Shown in pieces: positions 34,569 to 42,740 of a stretch of DNA of 64,000 bases (the first letter of the stretch is position 1; every line of letters begins with the position of its first letter). Under the pieces are notes generated by a model. The model was not told the origin of the DNA. It saw only the letters and a list, made by a program, of their open reading frames with translations, and searched no databases. This stretch comes from Lentibacillus sediminis (GTDB lineage: Bacteria; Bacillota; Bacilli; Bacillales; Amphibacillaceae). The position numbers and the translations under genes were made by a program. The stretch is from the NCBI RefSeq assembly GCF_002763455.1, contig NZ_NIXK01000009.1, positions 59,006 through 123,005 on the forward strand, given 5' to 3'.

Positions 34569-35660
34569 ATGGAAATTAAAGCAGCAGTAACACATGACAA
34601 GGGGAAAGATTTCAAACTGGAAGAAGTTAGATTGGATGACCCTAAAGATAATGAGGTGTTAGTAAAAATAGTTGCTTCTGGTGTCTGTCACACAGATGCT
34701 GTCGCAAAGGATCAAGATGTTCCTGTTCCCCTGCCCGCTGTCTTGGGACATGAAGGTTCCGGTATTGTAGAAAAGGTTGGTTCCAATGTACAAACGGTGG
34801 AGTCCGGAGACCATGTTGTATTATCATTTTCTTCATGCGGGCATTGTGAAAATTGTCTGTCAGGACATCCGACTTACTGTTTATATTTTAACGACCTAAA
34901 TTTTGGCGGGGTCATGAATGATCAGACAAAACGAATCCATCAGGGGGATCAGGAACTGTCTACCTTTTTCGGACAATCTTCATTCGGTACATATGCTGTT
35001 GCCAACGCAAGGAATGTCGTAAAAGTGGATAAAGATGTGGATTTATCTTTGCTGGGCCCATTGGGGTGCGGCATCCAGACAGGAGCCGGTACCGTACTAA
35101 ATAAACTCCAGCCCAACTTCGGGGAAACCATTGCGGTTTATGGATGTGGTGCAGTTGGTCTAAGTGCGATTATGGCAGCAAACATTGTTGGTTGTGCAAA
35201 AATCATTGCCGTGGATGTGCATGATAGTCGCCTGGAATTAGCTAAAGAACTCGGTGCAACAGATGTTATAAATAGTAAAGAGGTAGATATCGTTGATGAA
35301 ATTAAAAATATCACTGACGGGGGAGTAAACTATACAGTCGAATCAACCAGTGTTCCCACTCTTGCGCGCTATTCAGTCCAGGCGTTGAAACCCTTGGGAG
35401 TATCAGCTGTTGTAGGTGTTACACAAGAAGCGGAATTCAATGTGTTTGAGGATATTATGGCAGAGGGAAAATCAATTGTAGGAGCGATTGAGGGAAATGC
35501 CATTCCGCAGTTATTCATACCGAAGTTAATAAGTTATTATAAGGCAGGCAAGTTTCCATTTGACAAGCTGGTGAAGTTTTATGAGTTCGATGAAATTAAT
35601 CAAGCATTTAAGGATTCTAAGGAAGGAACAACTGTTAAGCCAATTGTAAAAATGGGCTGA
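34569..35660 (+). CDS. Zinc-dependent alcohol dehydrogenase, aryl/benzyl-alcohol type
   Basis: 363 residues. Catalytic zinc site VASGVCHTDAVAKDQ and LGHEGSGIVEKVG; structural zinc CGHCENCLSGHPTYC; LGPLGCGIQTGAGTVLN and Rossmann GCGAVG, the class III/aryl-alcohol dehydrogenase pattern. It would oxidize an alcohol to the aldehyde used by the codirectional aldehyde dehydrogenase 60 bp downstream. A plain AAAGGAG ribosome site precedes it. Aromatic substrate is a guess from family resemblance. Confidence 0.85.
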   Translation: MEIKAAVTHDKGKDFKLEEVRLDDPKDNEVLVKIVASGVCHTDAVAKDQDVPVPLPAVLGHEGSGIVEKVGSNVQTVESGDHVVLSFSSCGHCENCLSGHPTYCLYFNDLNFGGVMNDQTKRIHQGDQELSTFFGQSSFGTYAVANARNVVKVDKDVDLSLLGPLGCGIQTGAGTVLNKLQPNFGETIAVYGCGAVGLSAIMAANIVGCAKIIAVDVHDSRLELAKELGATDVINSKEVDIVDEIKNITDGGVNYTVESTSVPTLARYSVQALKPLGVSAVVGVTQEAEFNVFEDIMAEGKSIVGAIEGNAIPQLFIPKLISYYKAGKFPFDKLVKFYEFDEINQAFKDSKEGTTVKPIVKMG

Positions 35661-35720
35661 CACACAGTCTTTCACCATCCCTAAAATGACCCAAAGTTTT
35701 TTCGACAGGAGGCTATCGTG

Positions 35721-37178
35721 ATGAATCAATATCAAAAGCTTAATCAAAGTTATATCAACGGAAAATGGATTGACGGAGCCGAAGATACAGTGATTGAGTT
35801 GCATAATCCATATAACATGGATGTCCTGGCAAACGTCAAGATTGCTTCCCTTGAACAGGTGAATGAGGCGTTCAACGGTTCCAAGGAAGCACAGAAAGAC
35901 TGGGGCAAGAATGCAGCATTGCGTAAAAAGGTTATGACGAATGCCATTAAATATTTTAAAGACCATAAAGACGACATCATGGAAATATTGACACTTGAAT
36001 CAGGCAGCACAGCCATCAAAGCGAACCTTGAATTTGATTTGACAGCGGGTGTGATGGAGGAGGCCCTGACACTGGTCGACCACATTGGAAAATTTGAAGA
36101 AAAGACATCCATCATCCCGGATAAAATGAACGAGAACTACCGACTGCCAAAGGGCGTTATTTCATCCATCGCACCATTTAACTTTCCGCTGTATCTATCG
36201 ATGCGCACGATTGCACCGGCCCTGGCACTCGGTAATGCCGTTGTCCACAAAGCAGACCTTCAATGCGGCCTGGTGTCAGGCTCAGCAATCGCCAAAGCAT
36301 TTGAAGAAGCTGGCATTCCATCAGGTGTATTTCAATCATTGTTAACAACACCGGATGTAACTGGTGATGCCATGTTTAATCATGAAGCGGCAAACCTTGT
36401 AAGCTTTACCGGCTCCACATCCGTCGGCCGCCGGATTGGAAAAGTGGCAGGTGAGCAACTGAAAGACGTGTCATTGGAGCTTGGCGGTAACGCTCCATTT
36501 TGTGTGATGAGCGATGCCGATATTGACAAAGCCGTTGATGCAGCTGTTTTCGGTAAATACCTGCACCAGGGTCAAATTTGTATGATGACCAATCGCTTTA
36601 TTGTACACAAGGATGTCTATGATGAATTCACGGAAAAATTCGTTGCGCGTTCCAAAGAAGTGAAACACGGTGATCCGCGTGACCCGGATGTTATTGTCGG
36701 ACCGCTGATCAACGAAGAACAGATGGAAAAATCATTGACCCATATCCAAAAGGCCAAAGATGCCGGCTATGACATGCTGCTTGAAGGGGAACAGATCGGC
36801 AACATTCTAACACCAACTGTTATCGGAAATATTGATAACGATAGTGATCTACTCAAAACGGAAATGTTCTCACCGATTGCACTAATCGTAAAAGGTTCTT
36901 CAGATGAAGATATCATTGCAAAAGCTAATGACACCCAATTTGGCTTAAGTTCTGCTATCTTCTCCAAGGACGAGGATAAAGCACGTGAGTATGCTCTGGA
37001 ACTCAATTTTGGCATGACCCACATTAACGATCAGCCAGTCAATGATGAACCAACCGCCATGTTTGGGGGTATGGGTCAAAGCGGGATCGGCCGTTTTGGC
37101 AGCCCATATATTATTGATGAGTTTACAGAGGGCAAGTGGATTTCTGTTCAGAAGAGAGCTAGAGAATTTCCATTTTGA
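35721..37178 (+). CDS. NAD(P)-dependent aldehyde dehydrogenase
   Basis: 485 residues. SSIAPFNFPLYLSMRTIAPA, FTGSTSVGRRIG, general-base glutamate in VSLELGGNAP and nucleophile cysteine in YLHQGQICMM; C-terminal FGGMGQSGIGRFG. Closest general pattern is benzaldehyde/aryl-aldehyde dehydrogenase. It forms a two-gene alcohol-to-acid oxidation unit with the upstream dehydrogenase and ends in a terminator. AGGAGG lies eight bases before ATG 35721; GTG 35718 is also open. Confidence 0.88.
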   Translation: MNQYQKLNQSYINGKWIDGAEDTVIELHNPYNMDVLANVKIASLEQVNEAFNGSKEAQKDWGKNAALRKKVMTNAIKYFKDHKDDIMEILTLESGSTAIKANLEFDLTAGVMEEALTLVDHIGKFEEKTSIIPDKMNENYRLPKGVISSIAPFNFPLYLSMRTIAPALALGNAVVHKADLQCGLVSGSAIAKAFEEAGIPSGVFQSLLTTPDVTGDAMFNHEAANLVSFTGSTSVGRRIGKVAGEQLKDVSLELGGNAPFCVMSDADIDKAVDAAVFGKYLHQGQICMMTNRFIVHKDVYDEFTEKFVARSKEVKHGDPRDPDVIVGPLINEEQMEKSLTHIQKAKDAGYDMLLEGEQIGNILTPTVIGNIDNDSDLLKTEMFSPIALIVKGSSDEDIIAKANDTQFGLSSAIFSKDEDKAREYALELNFGMTHINDQPVNDEPTAMFGGMGQSGIGRFGSPYIIDEFTEGKWISVQKRAREFPF

Positions 37179-37184
37179 TGTATG

Positions 37185-37217
37185 AAAACCCAGCCTCCGT
37201 ACAAAGGCTGGGTTTCT
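37185..37217 (+). terminator. Terminator after aldehyde dehydrogenase
   Basis: AAAACCCAGCCT and AGGCTGGGTTT pair around a six-base loop; T-run is short (TTT C T). Confidence 0.75.
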
Positions 37218-37218
37218 A

Positions 37219-37264
37219 AGGCATTGATGGCTTCGTCAGATCATTTGCTGATGAATCGGAGTAG
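37219..37264 (+). pseudogene. Relic of the 3' end of a shared-domain gene
   Basis: The sequence reads A-L-M-A-S-S-D-H-L-L-M-N-R-S-stop, against A-L-M-A-T-S-D-N-L-L-S-K-W-E-stop at the end of the DD-peptidase gene (32980-33023). Most bases match, including the run GCATTGATGGCTTCGTC against GCGTTGATGGCTACGTC. No upstream part of such a gene is left. It suggests that the secreted-enzyme cluster once extended here, or that recombination copied a tail. Confidence 0.55.
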
Positions 37265-37313
37265 TTTTTGAGGAAGATAGGATAAATGACGATGTGGTAT
37301 TAATTCCAATAGT

Positions 37314-37349
37314 CAGGCTGCCGGGACAATGTTTCGGCAGCCTGTTTTT
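37314..37349 (+). terminator. Terminator-like hairpin (dispersed family, copy 4)
   Basis: CAGGCTGCCG and CGGCAGCCTG form the stem around GGACAATGTTT, followed by TTTTT. It lies past the relic at 37219 and before a convergent AraC gene. Confidence 0.85.
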
Positions 37350-37371
37350 GTTGGAAAGCGCTTGTGTTGCT

Positions 37372-38247
37372 TCATTGCGACGAATATTTTTTCCGGACAG
37401 GGATCCAAACTTCACTATAAGCGTAATCCTTTTTCTGATCATCCATTTTAGTAAAAGAAAAACTGGGCGCATTGATTACCTCATAATCGGAAGCAGGAAG
37501 CCATTCTGAATAGGTTTTTGCCATGGTATCCTGCAACGTAGATGGAAACGGTCCTTCATTTGGAAATATTGCCCAAGTATAGGCTTTAACTGGCACGGCG
37601 TCTAATAGATCGCTAACTTGATTTTTAGTCGTTAATACACCGATCAAGTGCGTTAAATCTCCTTCTTCTTTTAAAAACTTAGCGTCAGCATCATAAGAAG
37701 CATTAACGATCTTCTTTGGTTCGATATTCTGAAGGGAATGCATTTCTTCTCTTTGTTCTTCTGTTATGCTTTCCGCAAGCTTTTCAATCTCCTGATTAAC
37801 ACCCTCAAATTGCATCGGAACACGTTTGCTTACACCGACTAAATTAAATGCTGGTTTATCTTCAATTCTAAACTCCATACTAGTTCCTCCTTTAACAGTG
37901 ATTATAAATGAAAGTTTGGGATACGATTTGCTGATCCCTTTTTTCATAATATCTGAGGGTAAAAACCCACTCCAATTTTTAAATGCTCTAGTAAAGCCAT
38001 CCACTGACTGATAGCCATATTTAAAGGCAACATCTGTTACCGTCTCCCCATTCAATAAATCCTTATTTGCTTCCGCCAATTTTCTGTTTCTTATATATTC
38101 ACTTAGCGTCAGCCCTGAAAGATAAAAAAATATCTTTCTAAAGTGATAGTCGGAAACCCCGGCAAATTCAGAAATATCTTCAAGAGACAGTTCATCGGTT
38201 AAATGATCTTCAATATAGTCCATCACCAGGTTTAATTCTTTTAGCAA
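37372..38247 (-). CDS. AraC-family regulator with GyrI-like effector-binding domain
   Basis: 291 residues. Two helix-turn-helix motifs at the N-terminus (LSLEDISEFAGVSDYHFRKI and VTDVAFKYGYQSVDGFTRAF), then a GyrI/BmrR-type effector domain (FRIEDKPAFNLVGVSKRVP to YSEVWIPVRKK). Such proteins (Rob/YdeC-like) sense amphipathic compounds. It faces the terminator on its left and stands alone. Confidence 0.88.
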   Translation of the reverse strand: MLKELNLVMDYIEDHLTDELSLEDISEFAGVSDYHFRKIFFYLSGLTLSEYIRNRKLAEANKDLLNGETVTDVAFKYGYQSVDGFTRAFKNWSGFLPSDIMKKGISKSYPKLSFIITVKGGTSMEFRIEDKPAFNLVGVSKRVPMQFEGVNQEIEKLAESITEEQREEMHSLQNIEPKKIVNASYDADAKFLKEEGDLTHLIGVLTTKNQVSDLLDAVPVKAYTWAIFPNEGPFPSTLQDTMAKTYSEWLPASDYEVINAPSFSFTKMDDQKKDYAYSEVWIPVRKKYSSQ

Positions 38248-38512
38248 TGTATCCCTCCTCCATGTCTACATCATAGCAAAGCCCCTTTAATAATACTCGA
38301 CATTTTTAACATAAATAATATCGAATGATTAGACCTTTTTTAAAAATGAAAGGGCACGAGTACAATTTAAAATGTTTTCGTATAGCAGAATAAGGTGTGA
38401 TAATATTTAAATAAGACTGGTTAGAGGAGTTCGTAATTGATGAGAGGTTTGAATAACGAAAAAGTACCAAAGAAAGCGATAGGTCTAAACATAATATACA
38501 AGGGGATTTATG

Positions 38513-39346
38513 ATGAACTTTAATGATCTGCAAAAAAGGAGGGTTCGTAGGGCTTTTCTTATAGGGCATGTTGCAGTGGCAGGCGCTTTATTGTTTGCCG
38601 GAATCACCTATCTGGTTTGGGACATCGTTTGGTTAAGAGGTACTTTCATCACGTTCATTTTTTCATTGTTGCCAATAGCCGTTGCGAGTTATGTTGGGGG
38701 ATTATGGCTGAGGCATTTATCGAAGCAAGGAGCTTTATCTGTAACTGCAGAGGAGCTGGAGGGTTCTGCGAGACCGCTTCTTGAAAGTTCACGCGTCATG
38801 GCGATGAGAGAAACGCATTGGCGGTACGGCATTCATTTCTTTACCGTGAAAGGAAAACGCATTGCGTATGCTCAGGAAGTTAACCCTAAAAATATGATCT
38901 GGATTGCGATCCTCTGTCTTTTAAACTTACGCATTTGGATGTCCATGAAGTTTGAGTTTTTTATTTCCGATACTAATAGGTTAACATTGGAGAAAACGGC
39001 TGGATTAAAACCATTTTATTTAAAGGATAATGATGGGAAAGTTATCGCTAAATTCACATACAAATGGATCGAGTTAATCATGATAAAAATTCACGTGAAG
39101 AGTAGGGATGACGACTACTTGGCATTGCTGCATGGCGGGTTTCATGGGGACCTTATTAAGCTTACCGGGAACGAGGAAGACCAATGGATGCAAGTAAAGG
39201 TAGGCGGAATCCCCCGACAATCAATGGAATTATTCCCTTATGGAGGACATATTATTGATATTCCGTATGATTTGCCTGAGGAGAAACGCTTGCTGGCTTT
39301 TGCTTCTTTAGTGGCTATTCATTCTTTTTATAATATGAAAGAGTAG
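38513..39346 (+). CDS. Hypothetical membrane protein with large cytoplasmic or external domain
   Basis: About 277 residues. Two N-terminal hydrophobic helices (FLIGHVAVAGALLFAGITYL and a second around ITFIFSLLPIAVASYVGGLW), then ~200 residues with mixed alpha/beta character and a further hydrophobic stretch (IWIAILCLLNLRIW). I do not recognise the family. AAGGGG precedes two adjacent ATGs (38510, 38513). It may be anchored at the membrane; no operon partner. Confidence 0.65.
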   Translation: MNFNDLQKRRVRRAFLIGHVAVAGALLFAGITYLVWDIVWLRGTFITFIFSLLPIAVASYVGGLWLRHLSKQGALSVTAEELEGSARPLLESSRVMAMRETHWRYGIHFFTVKGKRIAYAQEVNPKNMIWIAILCLLNLRIWMSMKFEFFISDTNRLTLEKTAGLKPFYLKDNDGKVIAKFTYKWIELIMIKIHVKSRDDDYLALLHGGFHGDLIKLTGNEEDQWMQVKVGGIPRQSMELFPYGGHIIDIPYDLPEEKRLLAFASLVAIHSFYNMKE

Positions 39347-39451
39347 TAAGATGCTTCACTTGAAGCTTTTTCTCTGCACCCAGAGAATAAATATAGAGCG
39401 CCATGTTATAATCAAAATAAATAACCAATATCAATGTAGGGCAGTGCTGAT

Positions 39452-39757
39452 ATGTTATCTCAATAAAAAATCCTTGATGAATTGTCAAAAAACCTGAACA
39501 CCTGGAAAGAGAAATACGGTGTTAAGCGAATTGGTTTGTTTGGTTCGTACAGTCGCGAAGAGCAAAAAGAATTCAGCGACATTGATGTGATAGTAGAATT
39601 TAATGATACGGAATTGTCTTTTGATAATTACATGGATCTAAAATTTAACATGGAGGATCATTTTCAAAAGCCGGTAGATTTTATCATAGCAGATGATATT
39701 AAACCCGCATTAAAACCCGATATATTAAGGAGAACTATATATGCAGATGGAGCTTAG
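39452..39757 (+). pseudogene. MNT-type nucleotidyltransferase (antitoxin-like), with early stop
   Basis: An ATG at 39452 opens M-L-S-Q, then TAA (39464-39466), after which the same frame continues as KILDELSKNLNTWKEKYGVK, then RIGLFGSYSRE, the minimal nucleotidyltransferase motif GSxSRxE with DIDVIVEF. Without the TAA the gene would have a normal ~101-residue MNT start. Translation could restart at TTG 39482. MNT proteins pair with HEPN toxins, and a HEPN fragment follows at once. Either inactive or translated from the internal TTG. Confidence 0.7.
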
Positions 39758-39836
39758 AGTTTTTTTAGAAGAGATTTTATCTGCCGCAGTTAAAGTGGAG
39801 AAATTCACTGAAGGGTTAACCTATGACGATTTCTGA
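39741..39836 (+). pseudogene. Truncated HEPN (DUF86) toxin-like gene
   Basis: A 31-codon frame with a good AAGGAG site: MQMELRVFLEEILSAAVKVE, then KFTEGLTYDDF and a stop. This matches the first third of DUF86/HEPN proteins ('YLEDILEAIEKIEEYTKGLSFEEF'); the rest, including the RX4-6H active site, is absent. It overlaps the MNT gene end by 17 bp. With the early stop in the MNT gene, this is a dead HEPN-MNT pair. Confidence 0.65.
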
Positions 39837-39882
39837 GGTTATGATGGTATGATCTGATTAAAAAAAGAAGGGAGGTTCTAAC

Positions 39883-40188
39883 ATGGAGTTCCTCACGGCA
39901 ATTGCACCTGTTTTAATAGCGGGAGCGATTGCGGTATTTGTCATTTACCGGCTTAAACATAAATATAACCAAGGTAACCTTGGCAAGAAAAAATCAAAAT
40001 CCGCTCAAAATGTATTAGATAGTTTAATACCGATGGGAATGGTTTTTGGTTGTGCTATCGGTGTAATTTTGAGTATATTTTTCCCCGTTACCATGTTAAC
40101 TTCAGTTAGCTTAGGCGCTGCAATCGGCTATTTACTTGGATACTTTGCTTATGAAATTTATAGCAAGATGGGAACTGAAAATTCATAA
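39883..40188 (+). CDS. Small membrane protein, unknown function
   Basis: 101 residues with an N-terminal helix (LTAIAPVLIAGAIAVFVIYR), a basic loop (KKKSKS) and two further hydrophobic helices rich in glycine (MVFGCAIGVILSIFFP, VSLGAAIGYLLGYFAYEI). AAGGGAGG precedes the start. First of three codirectional small membrane-protein genes. Family not recognised. Confidence 0.65.
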   Translation: MEFLTAIAPVLIAGAIAVFVIYRLKHKYNQGNLGKKKSKSAQNVLDSLIPMGMVFGCAIGVILSIFFPVTMLTSVSLGAAIGYLLGYFAYEIYSKMGTENS

Positions 40189-40221
40189 ACAGCTATTTTC
40201 CAGAAAAGAGGGAGGTATAAA

Positions 40222-40464
40222 TTGTTAAATATAATTAGGATAATAACAGCAGTAATTGCCGGTTCCTTAGCAATTTATGCGCTGATAACAGGAAATCATC
40301 ATGTCATGCCCTATATGATGTTTTTCATGGGAGTAATGCTTTTGGCGATGGGTTTATCCGAGATCAAAAAGGAACGAAGGCGGATGGGCTTTCTTAGTAT
40401 TATTGTTTCACTTTTTGTTTTTTATGTTTCCGTGCAAGGTTTCTTATTTAATTTTTCCAGCTAA
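40222..40464 (+). CDS. YczI-like small membrane protein (DUF3953)
   Basis: 80 residues from a TTG start eight or so bases after GGGAGG. Three hydrophobic helices, with a central HHVMPYMMFFMGVMLLAMGL then SEIKKERRRMGF, the pattern of B. subtilis YczI. Function unknown. Confidence 0.72.
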   Translation: MLNIIRIITAVIAGSLAIYALITGNHHVMPYMMFFMGVMLLAMGLSEIKKERRRMGFLSIIVSLFVFYVSVQGFLFNFSS

Positions 40465-40497
40465 TATTTTGAGCGCACATGGAAAGGTGGCATCCAT

Positions 40498-40866
40498 ATG
40501 AAATTATTTTTCCGATCACTTTACTCAATCATCTTATTTGGCGCAGGTGTCTTGCATTTTGTCCATGAACGAAGCTTTCGCAGGATCGTTCCAAAAGCAC
40601 TTCCTTTCAGGCGGGCCGCAGTGCTGATCACGGGAGTTTTTGAAATAATCTTTTCCGTCTTGCTCTGGGTGAAAAAAGGACAACATATCACAGGAAAGCT
40701 CTTGGCATTATTTATGATCGCTGTTTTCCCGGCAAATGTGTACATGGCTGTGAAAAAAATATCATTCCGGCCGGGAGAAGAAGCGAATCCTTGGGTTTTA
40801 TGGCTGCGTTTGCCCTTGCAGATTCCGCTGGTTATTGGGGCGTTAAAGTTGGGGAGGAAAGGTTGA
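40498..40866 (+). CDS. DoxX-like membrane protein
   Basis: 122 residues, four hydrophobic segments. Features of DoxX-like proteins: LFGAGVLHFVHERSFRRIVP, FRRAAVLITGVFEIIFSVLL, a conserved AVFPANVYMAVK and LWLRLPLQIPLVIGAL. Preceded by GAAAGGTGG. Biochemical role unknown. Confidence 0.75.
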   Translation: MKLFFRSLYSIILFGAGVLHFVHERSFRRIVPKALPFRRAAVLITGVFEIIFSVLLWVKKGQHITGKLLALFMIAVFPANVYMAVKKISFRPGEEANPWVLWLRLPLQIPLVIGALKLGRKG

Positions 40867-40904
40867 TACGTATGAGTCGCGCAATATGTATCAACCCTTC
40901 AAAC

Positions 40905-41384
40905 CTATTTCAATGACCTTGCATATCGCAGCGAAACATGCTGTTCCCCTGTTTCTGTCAGCGTCTCTCTTCCCTGGCAGAGAAAACCGCGAGATTCATA
41001 AAAAGGAATACCATACTGATTATCTTCCTCGACAGAAACACATTGCCGGGAAGCTCCATTTTTCCTATGTTCTTTTGTCAGGGCATCAAGCAAAAGTGTG
41101 CCGATGCCTTTATATCGGTATGTTTCGTCCACATAAAGCACGAAAATTTCAGCAGTATCCGACCCGGTCATGCCGCCGCCAATCACACCGGCAACGTTTG
41201 AACCTGCCAGAGCTATATGTGTATAAGCACCTTTTTGAATATCATTACATACACGGGCATGGTTATACCAAAATTCTATGTTCTTCCGCTGGTACTCTTC
41301 GCTGATCCTGCCTTCTACTGTTTGCCGCCAGCCGGCTGCACAAATGGCGGCAATTGCTTCTGCATGTTTTGCTTCAGGTTTAAA
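40905..41384 (-). pseudogene. GNAT-family N-acetyltransferase lacking a start codon
   Basis: The frame is open from 41384 down to the stop at 40905 and reads as a full GNAT domain: AEAIAAICAAGWRQTVEGRI, then SEEYQRKNIEFWYNHAR, then IFVLYVDETYRYKGIGTLLL (acetyl-CoA loop R/Q-x-x-G-x-G) and VSVEEDNQYGIPFYESRGF. An in-frame TAA precedes it and there is no ATG/GTG/TTG or ribosome site near the expected start; the first ATG (41186) lies mid-domain and would lose the N-terminal strands. Best read as a 5'-truncated gene, or one using a rare start. Confidence 0.65.
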
Positions 41385-41490
41385 TTAGAATAAAATTCTT
41401 CTTACCTTGGAGTGACCTCTTAATCTGTATAGTTACCAAAAATCCGGAAATGCTATGGACAATATGCATGAAAGATCGGGGTGACTTACT

Positions 41491-41700
41491 ATGTGGAATG
41501 ACGAACGCGATAACAGACACGCGAAAAATGTGCAAAATGAAACCAGCAATCCTGCTATTTTGGACGATGTCATTGAAAGCGGACTGGAGCATTATCCCAG
41601 TCATAACGAGAAACTTCCAAAGGGCAGCCCGCTTGCTCCAATGCAAGAAATTGTCCGGAATAACACGGACGGGAAGACGTGGCAGAATTTTGATGAATAA
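41491..41700 (+). CDS. Small hypothetical protein
   Basis: 69 residues, polar: MWNDERDNRHAKNVQNE, with a C-terminal KGSPLAPMQEIVRNNTDGKT. GGGGTGA precedes the ATG. No membrane segment. I do not recognise the family. The alternative frame from 41450 is a shadow. Confidence 0.5.
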   Translation: MWNDERDNRHAKNVQNETSNPAILDDVIESGLEHYPSHNEKLPKGSPLAPMQEIVRNNTDGKTWQNFDE

Positions 41701-41712
41701 TTGAGTGGAGGA

Positions 41713-41926
41713 TGAAGTGACGTATAGGCGCTTCTCTAGGACAAAACAAGCGAAAGAAGTCCTCGAAATGTCCGCGAGACCGCTTCTCACCGACAAAACT
41801 GGCTGACTATACAGTTGAAATGCCGAAGAGGCCCTTTCTTAATGCCAAAGTTCACAGTCAAGAGGACCAAAGCCCGCAGCCAGAAAGCCCTTCCCCCTGG
41901 CTGCAACTTTCGCACCCCGCGGAATA
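41713..41926. repeat. Intergenic repeat, copy A (related to 45240-45405)
   Basis: Shares with copy B the blocks TAGGCG-TTCTC-AGGA-AAAAC, GAAATGTCCG-GAGACC, ATGCCAAAG and AAGCCCT-CCCCTGGC-CGCACC, in the same order. Its right end holds a hairpin (GCAGCCAG...CTGGCTGC, about 41877-41905) that may terminate the convergent genes on either side. Confidence 0.6.
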
Positions 41927-42676
41927 TTATTCTCCCCGAGGGGCCCCCAGAGTCATCCCGCCATCAACGACAATTTCTGTTCCTGTGCAATAGGAACTTT
42001 CATCAGATGCAAGGAACGCTATAGCCCGGGCAATTTCAATCGGCTGTCCGATACGTCCGAGCGGAATCGAATGATAAAATTCCGGGACACCCTCCCCTTG
42101 GGTAGCCATTTCTGTTTCGATTCCGCCCGGATGAACCATATTAACGCGGATTCCCTTTTGCCCCAATTCAATAGCTGCTGCTTTAGACATTGCGACCACG
42201 GACGCTTTTGTCGCAGCATAGGCTGAAGAATGACCTATTGGGGCAAACGCAGAGATCGATATATTGTTGATGATAGAACCTTTTTGCTGCTTATCCATAT
42301 GCGGAATAACCGCCTGCATCCCCAGGAACACTCCGAGCTGATTCACATTAATCAACTGTTGATAATCATCGATCGTTATGTCTGTAAACGGTTTGCTTAT
42401 AAGGGCTCCGGCATTATTAACCAGTACATTAATTTCCCCAAATTCCTCCATAATCTCATCTGTAGCTGCTTTCCAGTGTGATTCCTTTGTTACATCCAGC
42501 TGAACCGGATATGCGCGGTCTTCACCTATAGTAGCGGCCACTTCCACTGCCTTGTCATAATTCCGGGCACCAACCACCACAGTACCACCTAACGAGGCAA
42601 GATGCCGAGCGATAGCTTTTCCCTGACCGCGGTTGGCACCTGTGATAAGAATGACATGATTTTTTAAGTCAGGCAT
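41927..42676 (-). CDS. Short-chain dehydrogenase/reductase
   Basis: 249 residues. TGANRGQGKAIARHLASLGG cofactor motif, NNAGALIS, NISISAFAPIGHSSAYAATK with the catalytic Tyr-Lys, and GTEIVVDGGMTLGAPRGE. Start at 42676 follows AAGGAG; the open frame extends 12 codons upstream without a site. Substrate unknown. It lies downstream of the pab genes but 64 bp away; linkage uncertain. Confidence 0.82.
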   Translation of the reverse strand: MPDLKNHVILITGANRGQGKAIARHLASLGGTVVVGARNYDKAVEVAATIGEDRAYPVQLDVTKESHWKAATDEIMEEFGEINVLVNNAGALISKPFTDITIDDYQQLINVNQLGVFLGMQAVIPHMDKQQKGSIINNISISAFAPIGHSSAYAATKASVVAMSKAAAIELGQKGIRVNMVHPGGIETEMATQGEGVPEFYHSIPLGRIGQPIEIARAIAFLASDESSYCTGTEIVVDGGMTLGAPRGE

Positions 42677-42740
42677 ATTCTCTCTCCTTCGTTTTTTATG
42701 ATAAGCTGACACACAAAGCGGAACATGTTTATTCCGGCAT

